Assembly: GCF_002902755.1 (NCBI RefSeq)
Contig: NZ_PPRS01000003.1
Coordinates: 115,547 to 179,546, forward strand
Source: Mammaliicoccus lentus
GTDB taxonomy: Bacteria; Bacillota; Bacilli; Staphylococcales; Staphylococcaceae
Direction: 5' to 3'
DNA: 64,000 nucleotides
Of this stretch, positions 56,048 to 64,000 are shown one piece after another (positions within the stretch are counted from its first letter, which is position 1; the number at the start of each line of letters is the position of its first letter). A program made the translations under genes and the position numbers. Under the pieces are notes generated by a model. That model was given only the letters and a program-made list of their open reading frames with translations. It was not told the DNA's origin and ran no database searches.

Positions 56048-57598
56048 TTATTCTACTGTTAAAGTTGTTTGTGCTATAACATTTCCACCTGATAGTACTT
56101 CTACTTTTACTTCTTCATCCGCTTCATTTGCGATTTTAGTTTTAAAGTACCAATCTGTTTTTCCATTTTTAATTTTTGGATTAACTGATTCTGATATACC
56201 TGGAGCTTGTCCATTAAACATCCCTACTTCTCTACCGTCTTTATTTTTTATAGATAGTTGGAATTTTTGATTGATTAGTTTAGATTCATCTACATGTACT
56301 GTTATATTGAATTTTTCTTGTCTTGATACAGATGAAGGAATATCAAAAGTACTAGTGTCATTATTTGTTGTATTATTATCTTCTTCTGTTGAGTGCTCAG
56401 TTTTATTTTGTTTTGTACCTTTGGCACCATAGCTTCCAGATGCATATGTTGAAGCATCATACCATTTATATCCACGTTTTGGTGTTCCCCAAGGTTCTTG
56501 TTCAACTTCTTGACTGTTCTCAGGTTGTTCAAATCGTTTTAGAGGCGTTTTATCATCAAGATTTATGTCCATAGCTTTAAAATCTTTTTGATTTTCTTGC
56601 TTATTTAACCATTCAACGATTTGCATAACCATTTTTTTATTATCTTCTTCTTTGAAACCATCATATGTTTTTTTGTTTTCTCCGTTATCTTCTCGTTTAT
56701 ATTTTGGAGTCTTATCTTCTACCATCGAAGAGTCCCCAATGAAAGCTCCTTTTCCTTTTTCTACTTTACTAATCGCAATATAAGGTCCTTCATTCTTACC
56801 CCCACCGTTATAAATACCTTCATCTACAGCATTATTCCATTTATCATGTTTACTCAGTTGTGGAACAAAAGCTATTCCTTTTGCTTTATTCGGGTCAGTA
56901 ATAGCAATTGTTGATCCTGCATGCATTGATACTGCTTTTATACCATTAGTAATATTAAAGCTTTCTTCGCTTGAAGCTATATCGTCAACCTTAACATTAC
57001 CTAATGCATTATATCGAAAGCGCAAACCGAACACTTCATTTAGAAAATCTCTACTTTCTACACCTTTCATTTTTTCTGATGCACTTTCTTCAGGCGACAT
57101 ACCTTTTGTTGGATTGTCAAAAGCGCCTCTTCTATATCCGTTCATAACTTCAGATGAATCAAACCTATTAAAGTTTCTATCTGCATTATAGTGATCGCTT
57201 ATCATTAAGATACTACCACCAGATTTCACATATTTCTCAATAGCATCTTGTTCACTTTTCTTAAGAGGATTATTCGCTTCTGGAATCACTACTAGTTGAT
57301 AGTCTTGCATTGTCTTGTAATCTAATAGTTGATTGTATCCTAAATCTGTAACTTCATAATTTTCTTTCGTTAGTGCGTCTGCAAAATCAGAAAAACCTCC
57401 ATCAATTACCCAATCAGCACTCCCAGCTGTTTGTCCATGTGCACTATCGAATAGTACTTTACCTTTTATGTCGCTACTCTTTGGAGAAAGAACTATTTTG
57501 CCATCTTCTCCTTTCTTCTCTTCATTACCGTTAGAACAAGCTACTAATACAATTGAGAAAACTATTATTAAACTTAAAATTAGCATCTTTGATTTCAT
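56048..57598 (-). CDS. Large surface lipoprotein with a GATase/DUF4350-like domain
   Basis: A 516-aa lipoprotein. The start MKSKMLILSLIIV after AAGGAG gives a signal peptide with lipobox LVAC. Residues about 45-180 (KVLFDSAHGQTAGSADWVIDGGFSDFADAL..., VVIPEANNPLKKSEQDAIEKYVKSGGSILMISDH) resemble an extracytoplasmic amidotransferase-like or DUF4350 fold: a mobile loop, then a strand-helix with GGSILMISDHY. A C-terminal beta-rich domain (about 405-516) follows a Thr/Asn-rich linker. No catalytic Cys is visible at the nucleophile elbow. Role unknown; terminal transport or cell-wall binding are possibilities. Confidence 0.65.
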   Translation of the reverse strand: MKSKMLILSLIIVFSIVLVACSNGNEEKKGEDGKIVLSPKSSDIKGKVLFDSAHGQTAGSADWVIDGGFSDFADALTKENYEVTDLGYNQLLDYKTMQDYQLVVIPEANNPLKKSEQDAIEKYVKSGGSILMISDHYNADRNFNRFDSSEVMNGYRRGAFDNPTKGMSPEESASEKMKGVESRDFLNEVFGLRFRYNALGNVKVDDIASSEESFNITNGIKAVSMHAGSTIAITDPNKAKGIAFVPQLSKHDKWNNAVDEGIYNGGGKNEGPYIAISKVEKGKGAFIGDSSMVEDKTPKYKREDNGENKKTYDGFKEEDNKKMVMQIVEWLNKQENQKDFKAMDINLDDKTPLKRFEQPENSQEVEQEPWGTPKRGYKWYDASTYASGSYGAKGTKQNKTEHSTEEDNNTTNNDTSTFDIPSSVSRQEKFNITVHVDESKLINQKFQLSIKNKDGREVGMFNGQAPGISESVNPKIKNGKTDWYFKTKIANEADEEVKVEVLSGGNVIAQTTLTVE

Positions 57599-57622
57599 TT
57601 TAATCTCCTTATGTAAAAAATA

Positions 57623-57678
57623 AAGGAGCGGGACAGAAATCTCATTGTTCTCACAAGATTTCATCGTCCCGCTCCCTT
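57623..57678 (-). terminator. Terminator, GGGACAGAAATC hairpin family
   Basis: AAGGAGCGGGAC...GAAATC (57623-57641) pairs with GATTTCAT...GTCCCGCTCCCTT (57657-57678). It lies in the 94 bases between the 97-aa gene and the lipoprotein, on the minus strand. Confidence 0.75.
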
Positions 57679-57692
57679 CTATATTGATTTAT

Positions 57693-57986
57693 TTATGATT
57701 TTCTAAAATATGTTAATAATTTAATCATGACAGGCTCAGTATCATAATTTTTGAAGCCTCTTGGAACTTCAATTGTAGCATCAACAATATCATTATTGTC
57801 ATTAAACCGATAAGTAACTTGATTAACGTTTGATTTACGATCAAAAATCACAGCCTCAGATGGCCAACTTCTTATTTCACCTGTTGTTGATTGTAATGTA
57901 CGGCCAGTAATTGTTTCAAGTTCTTGTCCTAATTCTAATAGTGTCAGCTTTTGACCTTCAATCAACACGAAATTTTCTTCATGCAC
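57693..57986 (-). CDS. Hypothetical protein
   Basis: A 97-aa protein of mixed composition, no signal peptide, no membrane segment. It starts at GTG with GAGGGATG five bases before. Segments LLELGQELETITGRTLQ and YRFNDNNDIVDATIEVPRG suggest an alpha/beta fold. I do not recognise the family. Followed by its own hairpin terminator. Confidence 0.6.
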   Translation of the reverse strand: MHEENFVLIEGQKLTLLELGQELETITGRTLQSTTGEIRSWPSEAVIFDRKSNVNQVTYRFNDNNDIVDATIEVPRGFKNYDTEPVMIKLLTYFRKS

Positions 57987-58054
57987 GGTGACATCCCTCT
58001 TTTCAAATAATCATTAATAATTTATTCCCTATAATCATTTAAGATAAACGCATG

Positions 58055-58912
58055 CTATATATTCAATTCGAATGATTTCACTTTTTCTGAAGCATGATCA
58101 TATGAACGTGTTTTACTAACGCCGCCTTGAATATCGAATGTTGCTTTTTTATCTTTTATAGATTGATACATTTCTGTTGAAATCGGTATAGATTTCAAAC
58201 TCTTTGTCTGTTCTTTAGGTTGATATTCATCAATATTCTCTTTTGATTTTTTCATATATTTTTCATTATGAGAATCTGGAATAAAAGATGCATAATCTGA
58301 ACGTTGATTCCGGTCTCCGTTTTTAATAGATGCAGCATTATCATAATAAAGTTTTTGTTCTGTAGTATTTTCTGTCATCACTTCATAAATAATAACATAT
58401 CCATCTTTAGCTCCGTTGAATAATAATACCTGACCTTCTGGCATATTATTTACTTGGAATATTTGCAAATGGTCAACATCTACTTTCATCCCACTATCTT
58501 CAAAGTGAAAATTTTGATCTTGTAAATCATTCACTAATTCAACATCTCCGTTAGTAGATGTACGGATAGTATTCGGGAACGTTTTTTCATCATTTTTGCT
58601 TTTCTTACTAGAAGTCTGTTTAGCTTTATCCTCTTTTGAATCCTTTGATTCATCATCAGATTTTTCATTATCTGAACTGTTGTCTTTTTCTCCTAGTTCA
58701 TCTTCAATCTTTTTTAATTTTTCTTCTTTTTCTTTAATGTTTTCTTTTAATTTATCATTTTCTTTTTTTAATTTCTCTTTGTCTTTTTTATAATCACTAG
58801 ATGATTGTTCCAATGATTTAATTTCTTTTTCTAAATCTTCCTGCTCGTTATCTTTACCACAAGCAGCTAAAATAACTGTTGTCATCACCATTAGTAAAAA
58901 TGCCTTCTTCAT
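58055..58912 (-). CDS. DUF5068-type lipoprotein with coiled coil
   Basis: A 285-aa lipoprotein: signal peptide with lipobox LAAC (Cys18), then a coiled coil (22-75) of Glu/Lys heptads and a Ser/Asp/Glu/Lys linker. A globular C-terminal domain (about 110-285; KVDVDHLQIFQVN..., FIPDSHNEKYMKK) follows, like DUF5068 proteins of staphylococci. It sits on the outer face of the membrane. No function assigned. Confidence 0.7.
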   Translation of the reverse strand: MKKAFLLMVMTTVILAACGKDNEQEDLEKEIKSLEQSSSDYKKDKEKLKKENDKLKENIKEKEEKLKKIEDELGEKDNSSDNEKSDDESKDSKEDKAKQTSSKKSKNDEKTFPNTIRTSTNGDVELVNDLQDQNFHFEDSGMKVDVDHLQIFQVNNMPEGQVLLFNGAKDGYVIIYEVMTENTTEQKLYYDNAASIKNGDRNQRSDYASFIPDSHNEKYMKKSKENIDEYQPKEQTKSLKSIPISTEMYQSIKDKKATFDIQGGVSKTRSYDHASEKVKSFELNI

Positions 58913-58982
58913 AGGTGCCGCCTCCTATACATATTCTTAAATATTTTACCATACTAATGGTGAGCTATCTATTGATAACAGG

Positions 58983-61025
58983 TTAGATACTGTTACCTAA
59001 TACAATCATTTCATCGTAATTGACAGATTCTCTCAATTTAATAGCAAGAGCACGTGTTATTTTCTCATCCTCAATTAATTCATTAATCATTTCTCTTTGA
59101 ATTCTTAAAGCATATATTTCCATTTCTGTATAAATAGCAGTGTGATTACTCACGAAATTATCAGGCGTTAGTCTTTCAACTTTGTTTAAGTAAGAATCAC
59201 ATACAATACTAATTTCAAATTCGTTTTCTTCATTCATTTCTTTAGATAATCTTTTTACAATTTGGAAATGAACTTCTCGTGTAATATATCTCATTTCTCT
59301 TAAGTTTGCTTCTATTGATAATGAACTTGTCGCGTTAATATATGTTTTAATTTTTCTACGACGAACAAATAATTTCATCATCAATTTAACTTTTGTAACA
59401 AGTGATGCATTTTTAAATGTAGATGATCTCTCTGTAATTTGAGTGTAATTATCAAATGTGTTTTGCGATATTTTGTCATTCTTTATTAAATTATCTAAAG
59501 TTCGAAACTCTGTATCTATTGCGATTCGTTGAAGTCGCTCTAATTCTTTTAAGTCTTCATCTTCTTCATTGCTAGCTTTTAAAAATGATAATTGCATATG
59601 ATAACTTCGGGTGATTTTACCATATACATAGCTTGTTTCTTTACTATAAAATTCTTGTAATTTTATTAACGCACGTTCAATTAACAATACTTTTGCTTCG
59701 TTAAATGTAAGCTGACTTTGTTCTTTAACTTTAGCTTTTGGCGTAATAAGCGGTAGAACAACTTGAGCTAGCACTAAGCTGATTAAGATAACACCTGTAG
59801 CTATGAATAATAAATTATCTCTATATATAAAATCTGTATGTTCTGATAATTTATAAGGCAACATCAATGCGATTGCTAATGAAATAGTACCGTGAACGCC
59901 ACAAATAGTCATAATAAAAGCATATTTAAAACGATTTGGTTTATCGGCTTCTGTTTGAGGTTCAATATCCTTACCACTCGTTAACATTTTTGAAAATCTG
60001 CTTTCTGGTAAATAGAAATATGGATATGAAAATAGTACCCAAATGTATCTAAACGAGTATACAAGCACAGTCACAAATAACGTCATACCGATAACATGTA
60101 ATATTTCCTGATTAGATTCTTTTAAAATATTAATCAGTACTTCTGGTATTAAAAATCCTAATAAAATGAATACAAAACCATTTAATAAGTAACTCAATAA
60201 TTCCCAAGTGTGGTTGTAAGTAACTTGTTCTTTCGTAGTTGCTTGAGCTATTCTATCTTTTTCAACGCCATGTATTAAACCTGCAACAACTGCTGCAATA
60301 ATACCTGATGAATGAAAAGTTTCAGCTATAATATAAACTAAAAACGGGGTTATAACCTGAATAAAAGTTAACATGTTACCATTATTAATACCGTTTTTCG
60401 TTAAATAAACACGTAATTGTACTAGCCCATAACCAAGTATAAGCCCAACAATTGCGCCTCCAAATGCTGTTAAGAAAAATTGACCTACTGCTCCTGTAAG
60501 TGAGAATGAACCGCCTACTAATGCAGCTAATGCGATTTTGAATGATAAAATTCCCGCCGCATCATTTAATAGTGATTCACCTTCTAATATTGTCATAGAA
60601 CCTTTTGGTAACATTTTCCCTTTAGCTATTGCTTGAACAGCTACTGCATCAGTTGGAGAAACAATTGCACCAATTGCAAAACATGCCGCTAGTGGTAATT
60701 CTGGCCAAACTAAATGTATTAAAAATCCAATACCTAAAACTGTTGAAAATACAAGTACCATAGCCATAGACATAACCGGCTTTAAATACCTGGCTAAATG
60801 TACACGTGATACTGATATACCTTCTAAGAATAATAAAGGCGCTATTATCCCCATCATAAACACTTCAGATTCAAAATCTAATGCCACAGGTATCGGAGAT
60901 AAAAATATAACAAAACCTATAACAATTTGAATGAAACTTAAAGGTATTTTAGAAATATAATGGTAAATTATTGAACTGAGGATAATTCCCATGATGAACC
61001 ATAAAAACCCTTCAAATATTGCCAT
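58983..61025 (-). CDS. CPA1 family Na+/H+ antiporter
   Basis: A 680-aa cation:proton antiporter of the CPA1/NhaP-type. Twelve to thirteen helices occupy 1-430; the ion-binding motif SPTDAVAVQAIAKG (helix 5, Asp) and the GILSFKIALAAL/NDAAG (Asp in LLNDAAG) are present. A long cytoplasmic C-terminal tail (about 430-680) with many charged helices is expected to regulate activity. ATG after GGGAGG; a TTG one codon earlier is unlikely. Forms an operon with the acetyltransferase and TauE gene upstream. Confidence 0.88.
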   Translation of the reverse strand: MAIFEGFLWFIMGIILSSIIYHYISKIPLSFIQIVIGFVIFLSPIPVALDFESEVFMMGIIAPLLFLEGISVSRVHLARYLKPVMSMAMVLVFSTVLGIGFLIHLVWPELPLAACFAIGAIVSPTDAVAVQAIAKGKMLPKGSMTILEGESLLNDAAGILSFKIALAALVGGSFSLTGAVGQFFLTAFGGAIVGLILGYGLVQLRVYLTKNGINNGNMLTFIQVITPFLVYIIAETFHSSGIIAAVVAGLIHGVEKDRIAQATTKEQVTYNHTWELLSYLLNGFVFILLGFLIPEVLINILKESNQEILHVIGMTLFVTVLVYSFRYIWVLFSYPYFYLPESRFSKMLTSGKDIEPQTEADKPNRFKYAFIMTICGVHGTISLAIALMLPYKLSEHTDFIYRDNLLFIATGVILISLVLAQVVLPLITPKAKVKEQSQLTFNEAKVLLIERALIKLQEFYSKETSYVYGKITRSYHMQLSFLKASNEEDEDLKELERLQRIAIDTEFRTLDNLIKNDKISQNTFDNYTQITERSSTFKNASLVTKVKLMMKLFVRRRKIKTYINATSSLSIEANLREMRYITREVHFQIVKRLSKEMNEENEFEISIVCDSYLNKVERLTPDNFVSNHTAIYTEMEIYALRIQREMINELIEDEKITRALAIKLRESVNYDEMIVLGNSI

Positions 61026-61044
61026 CAAATACCTCCCTTCTTAA

Positions 61045-61482
61045 CTAAAATAAATGTTTCCTCATGATGTATTTTTCCGTTTCATACCCCATTGATTCAT
61101 TGATATGCAACATACTTTTATTTTGGGCATGAACTGTAGAAACGATTGATGATGCACCTTTATCGATTGCCCACGTTTCTAATTTTTTCTTTAATTTCGC
61201 TGCTATCTTATTGTTTCTATAAGATTCACTAACAAATAGATTATAAACTTTAACTTCATTATCCTTATTATCAAATTTAGCCCATATAAATCCAATACAT
61301 GTTTGATTATCTAATGCACCGAAAACAACGCTTTCCTCATATGCTAAAGAACGTTTAATCGCTTCAAACTCTAAAGATTCAGCAACTTTAGTACTCTGAT
61401 CTTCCCTTTTAAAGTACGCAGCCGCCATCTGACTTATCTCATACAACGTGCTTTCGTCACGTATTTTTTTAAATTCAATCAT
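61045..61482 (-). CDS. GNAT acetyltransferase
   Basis: A 145-aa GNAT protein; the motif A core VYNLFVSESYRNNKIAAKLKKKLETWA (acetyl-CoA binding R/QxxG/A) and downstream AQNKSMLHINESMGYETEKYIM are clear. The ATG follows CAGGTG at six bases; a GTG earlier is in the ribosome site. It sits between the TauE-type gene and the antiporter, small gaps. Substrate unknown. Confidence 0.8.
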   Translation of the reverse strand: MIEFKKIRDESTLYEISQMAAAYFKREDQSTKVAESLEFEAIKRSLAYEESVVFGALDNQTCIGFIWAKFDNKDNEVKVYNLFVSESYRNNKIAAKLKKKLETWAIDKGASSIVSTVHAQNKSMLHINESMGYETEKYIMRKHLF

Positions 61483-61495
61483 TTTTATCACCTGC

Positions 61496-62257
61496 CTAGT
61501 TATTTTCTATTAAAAGTTTAACTGCTAGTATAAAAATAACGACAAACATTATTGCTTTTAATTTTTTTTCGGGCAGTGATACAGTTAGTCTCCCACCTAT
61601 AAAACCGCCTATCCCACAACCTAATGCTAAACTTATAGCAAATGGCCAATTGACGTATCCTTGAAAAATAAATACAAATGTAGATAATGATAAGTAAATG
61701 GTAATAATTAAAGTCTTCATACATTGAACTTCCGCATAATTTAAGCGTGGTATTAATAAATTAAGTGCGATAATAAATAAAAATCCAACTGCAGCTTGAA
61801 CCATTCCACCATAAATACCAAGTGCAAGGAAAACTAAGACAAGCATGACTTTTCTAAAAGAGGATAATTTTTCAGATTGATTATGACCATCTTTCCATTT
61901 CGTAGGCATAATCATAATTATTAAGACAAGAAGCATAATGATGCCTAACATTCGATTAAAAACATCGTCTGGAAGGCTTATAGCGTAATGAACACCTATA
62001 AAAGAGCCTATAATGGCAGGAATACTTAAAATAATACTTAATTTAACGTTTTTCATGCCTTTTATATAAAATACATATAAGCCCATTATATTTTGTACTA
62101 GAATAGCAACCCTGTTTGAGGCGTTAGCAACAGTGGTTGGTAATCCGAAGAAAATCAATAAAGGTAAAACAATTAGAGAACCACCTGCTGATACAATATT
62201 AATAGTGCCAGCAAAAATACCAACTAAAAAAATGATAAATAACGTCAAAATCTCCAA
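61496..62257 (-). CDS. TauE/SafE family membrane exporter
   Basis: An integral membrane protein with about eight helices of the TauE/SafE family (COG0730). N-terminal repeat GIFAGTINIVSAGGSLIVLPLL and VANASNRVAILVQ, then the second repeat GMVQAAVGFLFIIALNLL, are typical. Some members export sulfite or related organosulfur anions; here the substrate is unknown. A TTG start (62257) has GGTGGTG five bases before it; an ATG at 62275 is the alternative. First gene of an operon with the GNAT and antiporter. Confidence 0.78.
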   Translation of the reverse strand: MEILTLFIIFLVGIFAGTINIVSAGGSLIVLPLLIFFGLPTTVANASNRVAILVQNIMGLYVFYIKGMKNVKLSIILSIPAIIGSFIGVHYAISLPDDVFNRMLGIIMLLVLIIMIMPTKWKDGHNQSEKLSSFRKVMLVLVFLALGIYGGMVQAAVGFLFIIALNLLIPRLNYAEVQCMKTLIITIYLSLSTFVFIFQGYVNWPFAISLALGCGIGGFIGGRLTVSLPEKKLKAIMFVVIFILAVKLLIENN

Positions 62258-62392
62258 TATTACACCACCAGTCATTATTAATGATAGCGAAAAATTTATC
62301 ATCTGTAAAAAGTATAAACCTGATATTAATAATGTTTTTATTACAAAATACTTGTTAGAATATAATTAATGAATAAAGAAAGGAAAACGCTG

Positions 62393-63076
62393 ATGAAAAA
62401 ATCAACACGTGACCTTATTATTGAGAACAACGTAAAACGGTTAAGATTGAATTCACACGATAAAGAAGTTTACGAAAACTATTTAACTTATGTACGTGCA
62501 AATTTAAGTATCAATGAGCATGAATCAGAGAAGATGTTACTGGATATATTGAACCATTTGTTAAAAGCAGAAAAAGATGGCATGCTTGCGATGGAATTTT
62601 TCGACCACGATCCAAAGAAACATGCTGATAATATGATTAATAACATGCCGAATCGAACAATTCAGAATATATTTAAATTCATAGGCCTCCATATTTTAAT
62701 ATTGCTTGGTGTTTTTTCATTTATTAGAGGTTTTACCGGATTTTTCACTCAAATAGAATACACATATTTATATACATTTATCATCACATTTATTACCGGT
62801 TTTTCTATGATATTCTTCTTTATATGGATGATATTCAAAGTTGTACAAATTAGAATATACAGTTTATCTAACTGGACCACTATGCTTACGAACATTTTAA
62901 TAGCTGGATCATTTATATTAACGATTTTGTCCTTTTATTTACCCGGCTATTACTTGCAACTTGGTCCAAAAATATATACATCTAATTGGATGTACATCAT
63001 CATTTCTTTAATACTCACACCACTTGGTCTTTATATAGACCATCGTAGAAAAATTAACCAACCTGAAACAAGATAA
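62393..63076 (+). CDS. DUF1129 membrane protein, intact paralogue
   Basis: A 227-aa protein, start after AAAGGAAAACGCTG (an ATG eight codons earlier lies in front of that site). A cytoplasmic N-terminal domain (residues about 1-90; KEVYENYLTYVRANLSINEHESEKMLLDILNHLLKAEKDG) precedes four membrane helices. Shares the whole plan with the interrupted gene at 30268-30963. Function unknown; no PadR gene next to it. Confidence 0.75.
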   Translation: MKKSTRDLIIENNVKRLRLNSHDKEVYENYLTYVRANLSINEHESEKMLLDILNHLLKAEKDGMLAMEFFDHDPKKHADNMINNMPNRTIQNIFKFIGLHILILLGVFSFIRGFTGFFTQIEYTYLYTFIITFITGFSMIFFFIWMIFKVVQIRIYSLSNWTTMLTNILIAGSFILTILSFYLPGYYLQLGPKIYTSNWMYIIISLILTPLGLYIDHRRKINQPETR

Positions 63077-63158
63077 ATAGAGGCGATAATATCATTAAGA
63101 AAGATAAAAATGGTAAAGTAGTAAAAGAAAAGAAAGTTGAAAATAAATATCAATAAAT

Positions 63159-63204
63159 AAAAAAGAGTAAGGCACCGTTTATAAACGGTGCCTTACTCTT
63201 TTTT
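63159..63204. terminator. Perfect palindromic terminator
   Basis: A fully palindromic 46-base element centred on GTTTATAAAC: AAAAAAGAGTAAGGCACCG paired with CGGTGCCTTACTCTTTTTT. Bidirectional. Confidence 0.85.
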
Positions 63205-63210
63205 AAAACC

Positions 63211-63333
63211 CTAATGCTTCCTTTTATCTGATTTCTCAACAGAACTAAATATAAACAAAACAAAGAAAGTAAAAGGAATAATACCAAACGATCTAGTAAG
63301 GTTTTTCTCAACATCAATAAATTTTCTCAGCAA
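63211..63333 (-). CDS. Possible 40-aa membrane peptide
   Basis: A TTG-started frame of 40 codons with one hydrophobic stretch (SFGIIPFTFFVLFIFSS) between charged ends (LRKFIDVEKNL, EKSDKRKH). No clear ribosome site upstream, so it may be a decayed C-terminal fragment or a real small protein translated from an unseen start. Confidence 0.3.
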   Translation of the reverse strand: MLRKFIDVEKNLTRSFGIIPFTFFVLFIFSSVEKSDKRKH

Positions 63334-63344
63334 TAATATGTGTT

Positions 63345-63563
63345 CTACTTTTTATTTTTGTCTTGAAAATTATTTTTTTCTGCCGTTTCATCAAAATCCT
63401 CATCATTAGAAAAAAGTAGAAAATAAACAATAATACCAATCGGAACACCTAACAAAGGTGTAGTGAAAGTACTAGATATTATGCATATTAAAATCAACCA
63501 AATTAAATCTTCTAAAGACCATTTTTTATTTAATAAATCATTCACAATTTGTTTAATAGTCAT
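63345..63563 (-). CDS. Small membrane protein, unknown
   Basis: A 72-aa protein with one long or two short hydrophobic segments (SLEDLIWLILICIISSTFTTPLLGVPIGIIVYFLLF, 16-51) and an acidic, then Lys/Asn-rich tail (DEDFDETAEKNNFQDKNKK). AAGGAG lies 11 bases before the ATG. No family recognised. Confidence 0.55.
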   Translation of the reverse strand: MTIKQIVNDLLNKKWSLEDLIWLILICIISSTFTTPLLGVPIGIIVYFLLFSNDEDFDETAEKNNFQDKNKK

Positions 63564-63603
63564 AAAAATGAAATCTCCTTTTTATCAAACTTTATCACAA
63601 AAG

Positions 63604-63759
63604 TTATTCCGGAACTAGCTTCTGAATAAACGTTTTTGGTCCTCCAGTAGCTTTAAGAACATCTTTAACTTTTTCATAATACATAATTGGCACTTGGCTG
63701 AAACTAAGAAATATAAGTACAAATATATCGTTGTATATTTCTCTTTCAAAAGTGTACGC
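63604..63759 (-). pseudogene. Possible C-terminal gene remnant
   Basis: A frame of 51 codons between stops with no start codon until an internal ATG; the tail MYYEKVKDVLKATGGPKTFIQKLVPE looks like real protein and a hydrophobic stretch (DIFVLIFLSFSQVPI) precedes it. It may be the end of a lost gene or a short protein from the internal ATG. Low confidence. Confidence 0.25.
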
Positions 63760-63771
63760 TTACTTATCATA

Positions 63772-64000
63772 TTAAATAATCATCAATCCTATGTATAAAA
63801 TAATAAAGCTTATAAAAGTTTCAATATTGATAATAAATACATTTGGCTTAAACCCCATTTTATGTTTAGTTATGTAATAAGCGAGTATACTGACATAATA
63901 AAAAATAAATAAACTACTTATTAATATAATGATGCCTAATAATATATTAGCATTTTGAATTACGGTGATGCCTAACAATAATAACCATATTACTTTAAAT
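63772..64000 (-). CDS. Membrane protein, 5' end beyond the window
   Basis: The reading frame is open to the right edge (residues FKVIWLLLLGITVIQ read into it), so the protein starts outside. The visible 75 or so residues contain two to three hydrophobic helices (NILLGIIILISSLFIFYYVSILAYYITKH, FIINIETFISFIILYIGLMII). Unknown family. Confidence 0.5.
   Translation of the reverse strand, partial: FKVIWLLLLGITVIQNANILLGIIILISSLFIFYYVSILAYYITKHKMGFKPNVFIINIETFISFIILYIGLMII

Noticed and set aside
1..64000. Prophage, IS elements, tRNA or rRNA genes
   Set aside because: No transposase, integrase, terminal inverted repeats of IS size, cloverleaf-like or rRNA sequence was recognised.

Overview
This AT-rich, gene-dense window comes from the chromosome of a Staphylococcaceae bacterium. 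NrdE, LtaS, MgrA, MpfA, UppP and RecQ read very close to their Staphylococcus aureus counterparts. From memory, the gene neighbourhood (uppP, cydDC-like, mgrA, fruRKA, mpfA, queEDC, pab, ltaS, recQ, opuC-like, hisC, nrdIEF, sst) follows one S. aureus chromosomal arm. Divergence from S. aureus and extra genes (two peptide transporters, pxpBC, ALDH/DUF779) suggest a relative such as the sciuri group (Mammaliicoccus); the species is inference. I saw no rRNA, tRNA, prophage, insertion sequence or CRISPR array. It looks like core chromosome with small accessory patches.

Layout. 1-3.4 kb: Fur-boxed siderophore uptake operon (sstABC; the lipoprotein gene would lie off the left edge) and a YtkA-like lipoprotein. 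3.6-7.1 kb: class Ib ribonucleotide reductase nrdIEF with paired NrdR-like boxes. 7.4-8.8 kb: DMT transporter coupled to queF. 9.2-12.5 kb: two tandem POT peptide transporters, the first behind two cre-like sites. 12.5-20.7 kb: deoxyribonucleotidase, hisC, an OpuC-type osmolyte ABC system, recQ and an ABC-F protein. 20.8-23.7 kb: ZIP metal transporter and ltaS. 23.8-28.2 kb: pabA-pabBC, a small membrane protein and pxpBC. 28.3-30.2 kb: preQ1 riboswitch and queCDE, which with queF supply the late steps to preQ1. 30.2-34.9 kb: PadR regulator with a DUF1129 gene broken by a stop codon, membrane proteins, an aldo/keto reductase and a pseudouridine synthase. 35-37.7 kb: DUF3817, mpfA (Mg efflux) broken by an in-frame TAA and preceded by a structured leader, and a hydrolase. 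37.8-41.5 kb: fructose PTS operon. 41.6-45.4 kb: M20 amidohydrolase, aldo/keto reductase, COG0523 GTPase with a Zur-like site, and mgrA. 45.4-50.5 kb: repeat-rich spacer, SdpI-like protein, CydDC-like exporter and uppP. 50.5-64 kb: coiled-coil protein, LOG protein, DUF523, acetyltransferases, aldehyde dehydrogenase with DUF779, lipoproteins, CPA1 antiporter, TauE-type exporter, a second DUF1129 protein, and small decayed or short membrane ORFs at the right edge.

The strongest unusual signals are: the two otherwise intact reading frames broken by a single TAA (mpfA and the PadR-linked DUF1129 gene); the mpfA leader, with a long-range stem and a GAAA-capped hairpin over the Shine-Dalgarno; a 40-bp tandem repeat; a dispersed family of GGGACA hairpins, one apparently chimeric; and a DMT transporter translationally linked to queF that is a candidate queuosine-precursor carrier.
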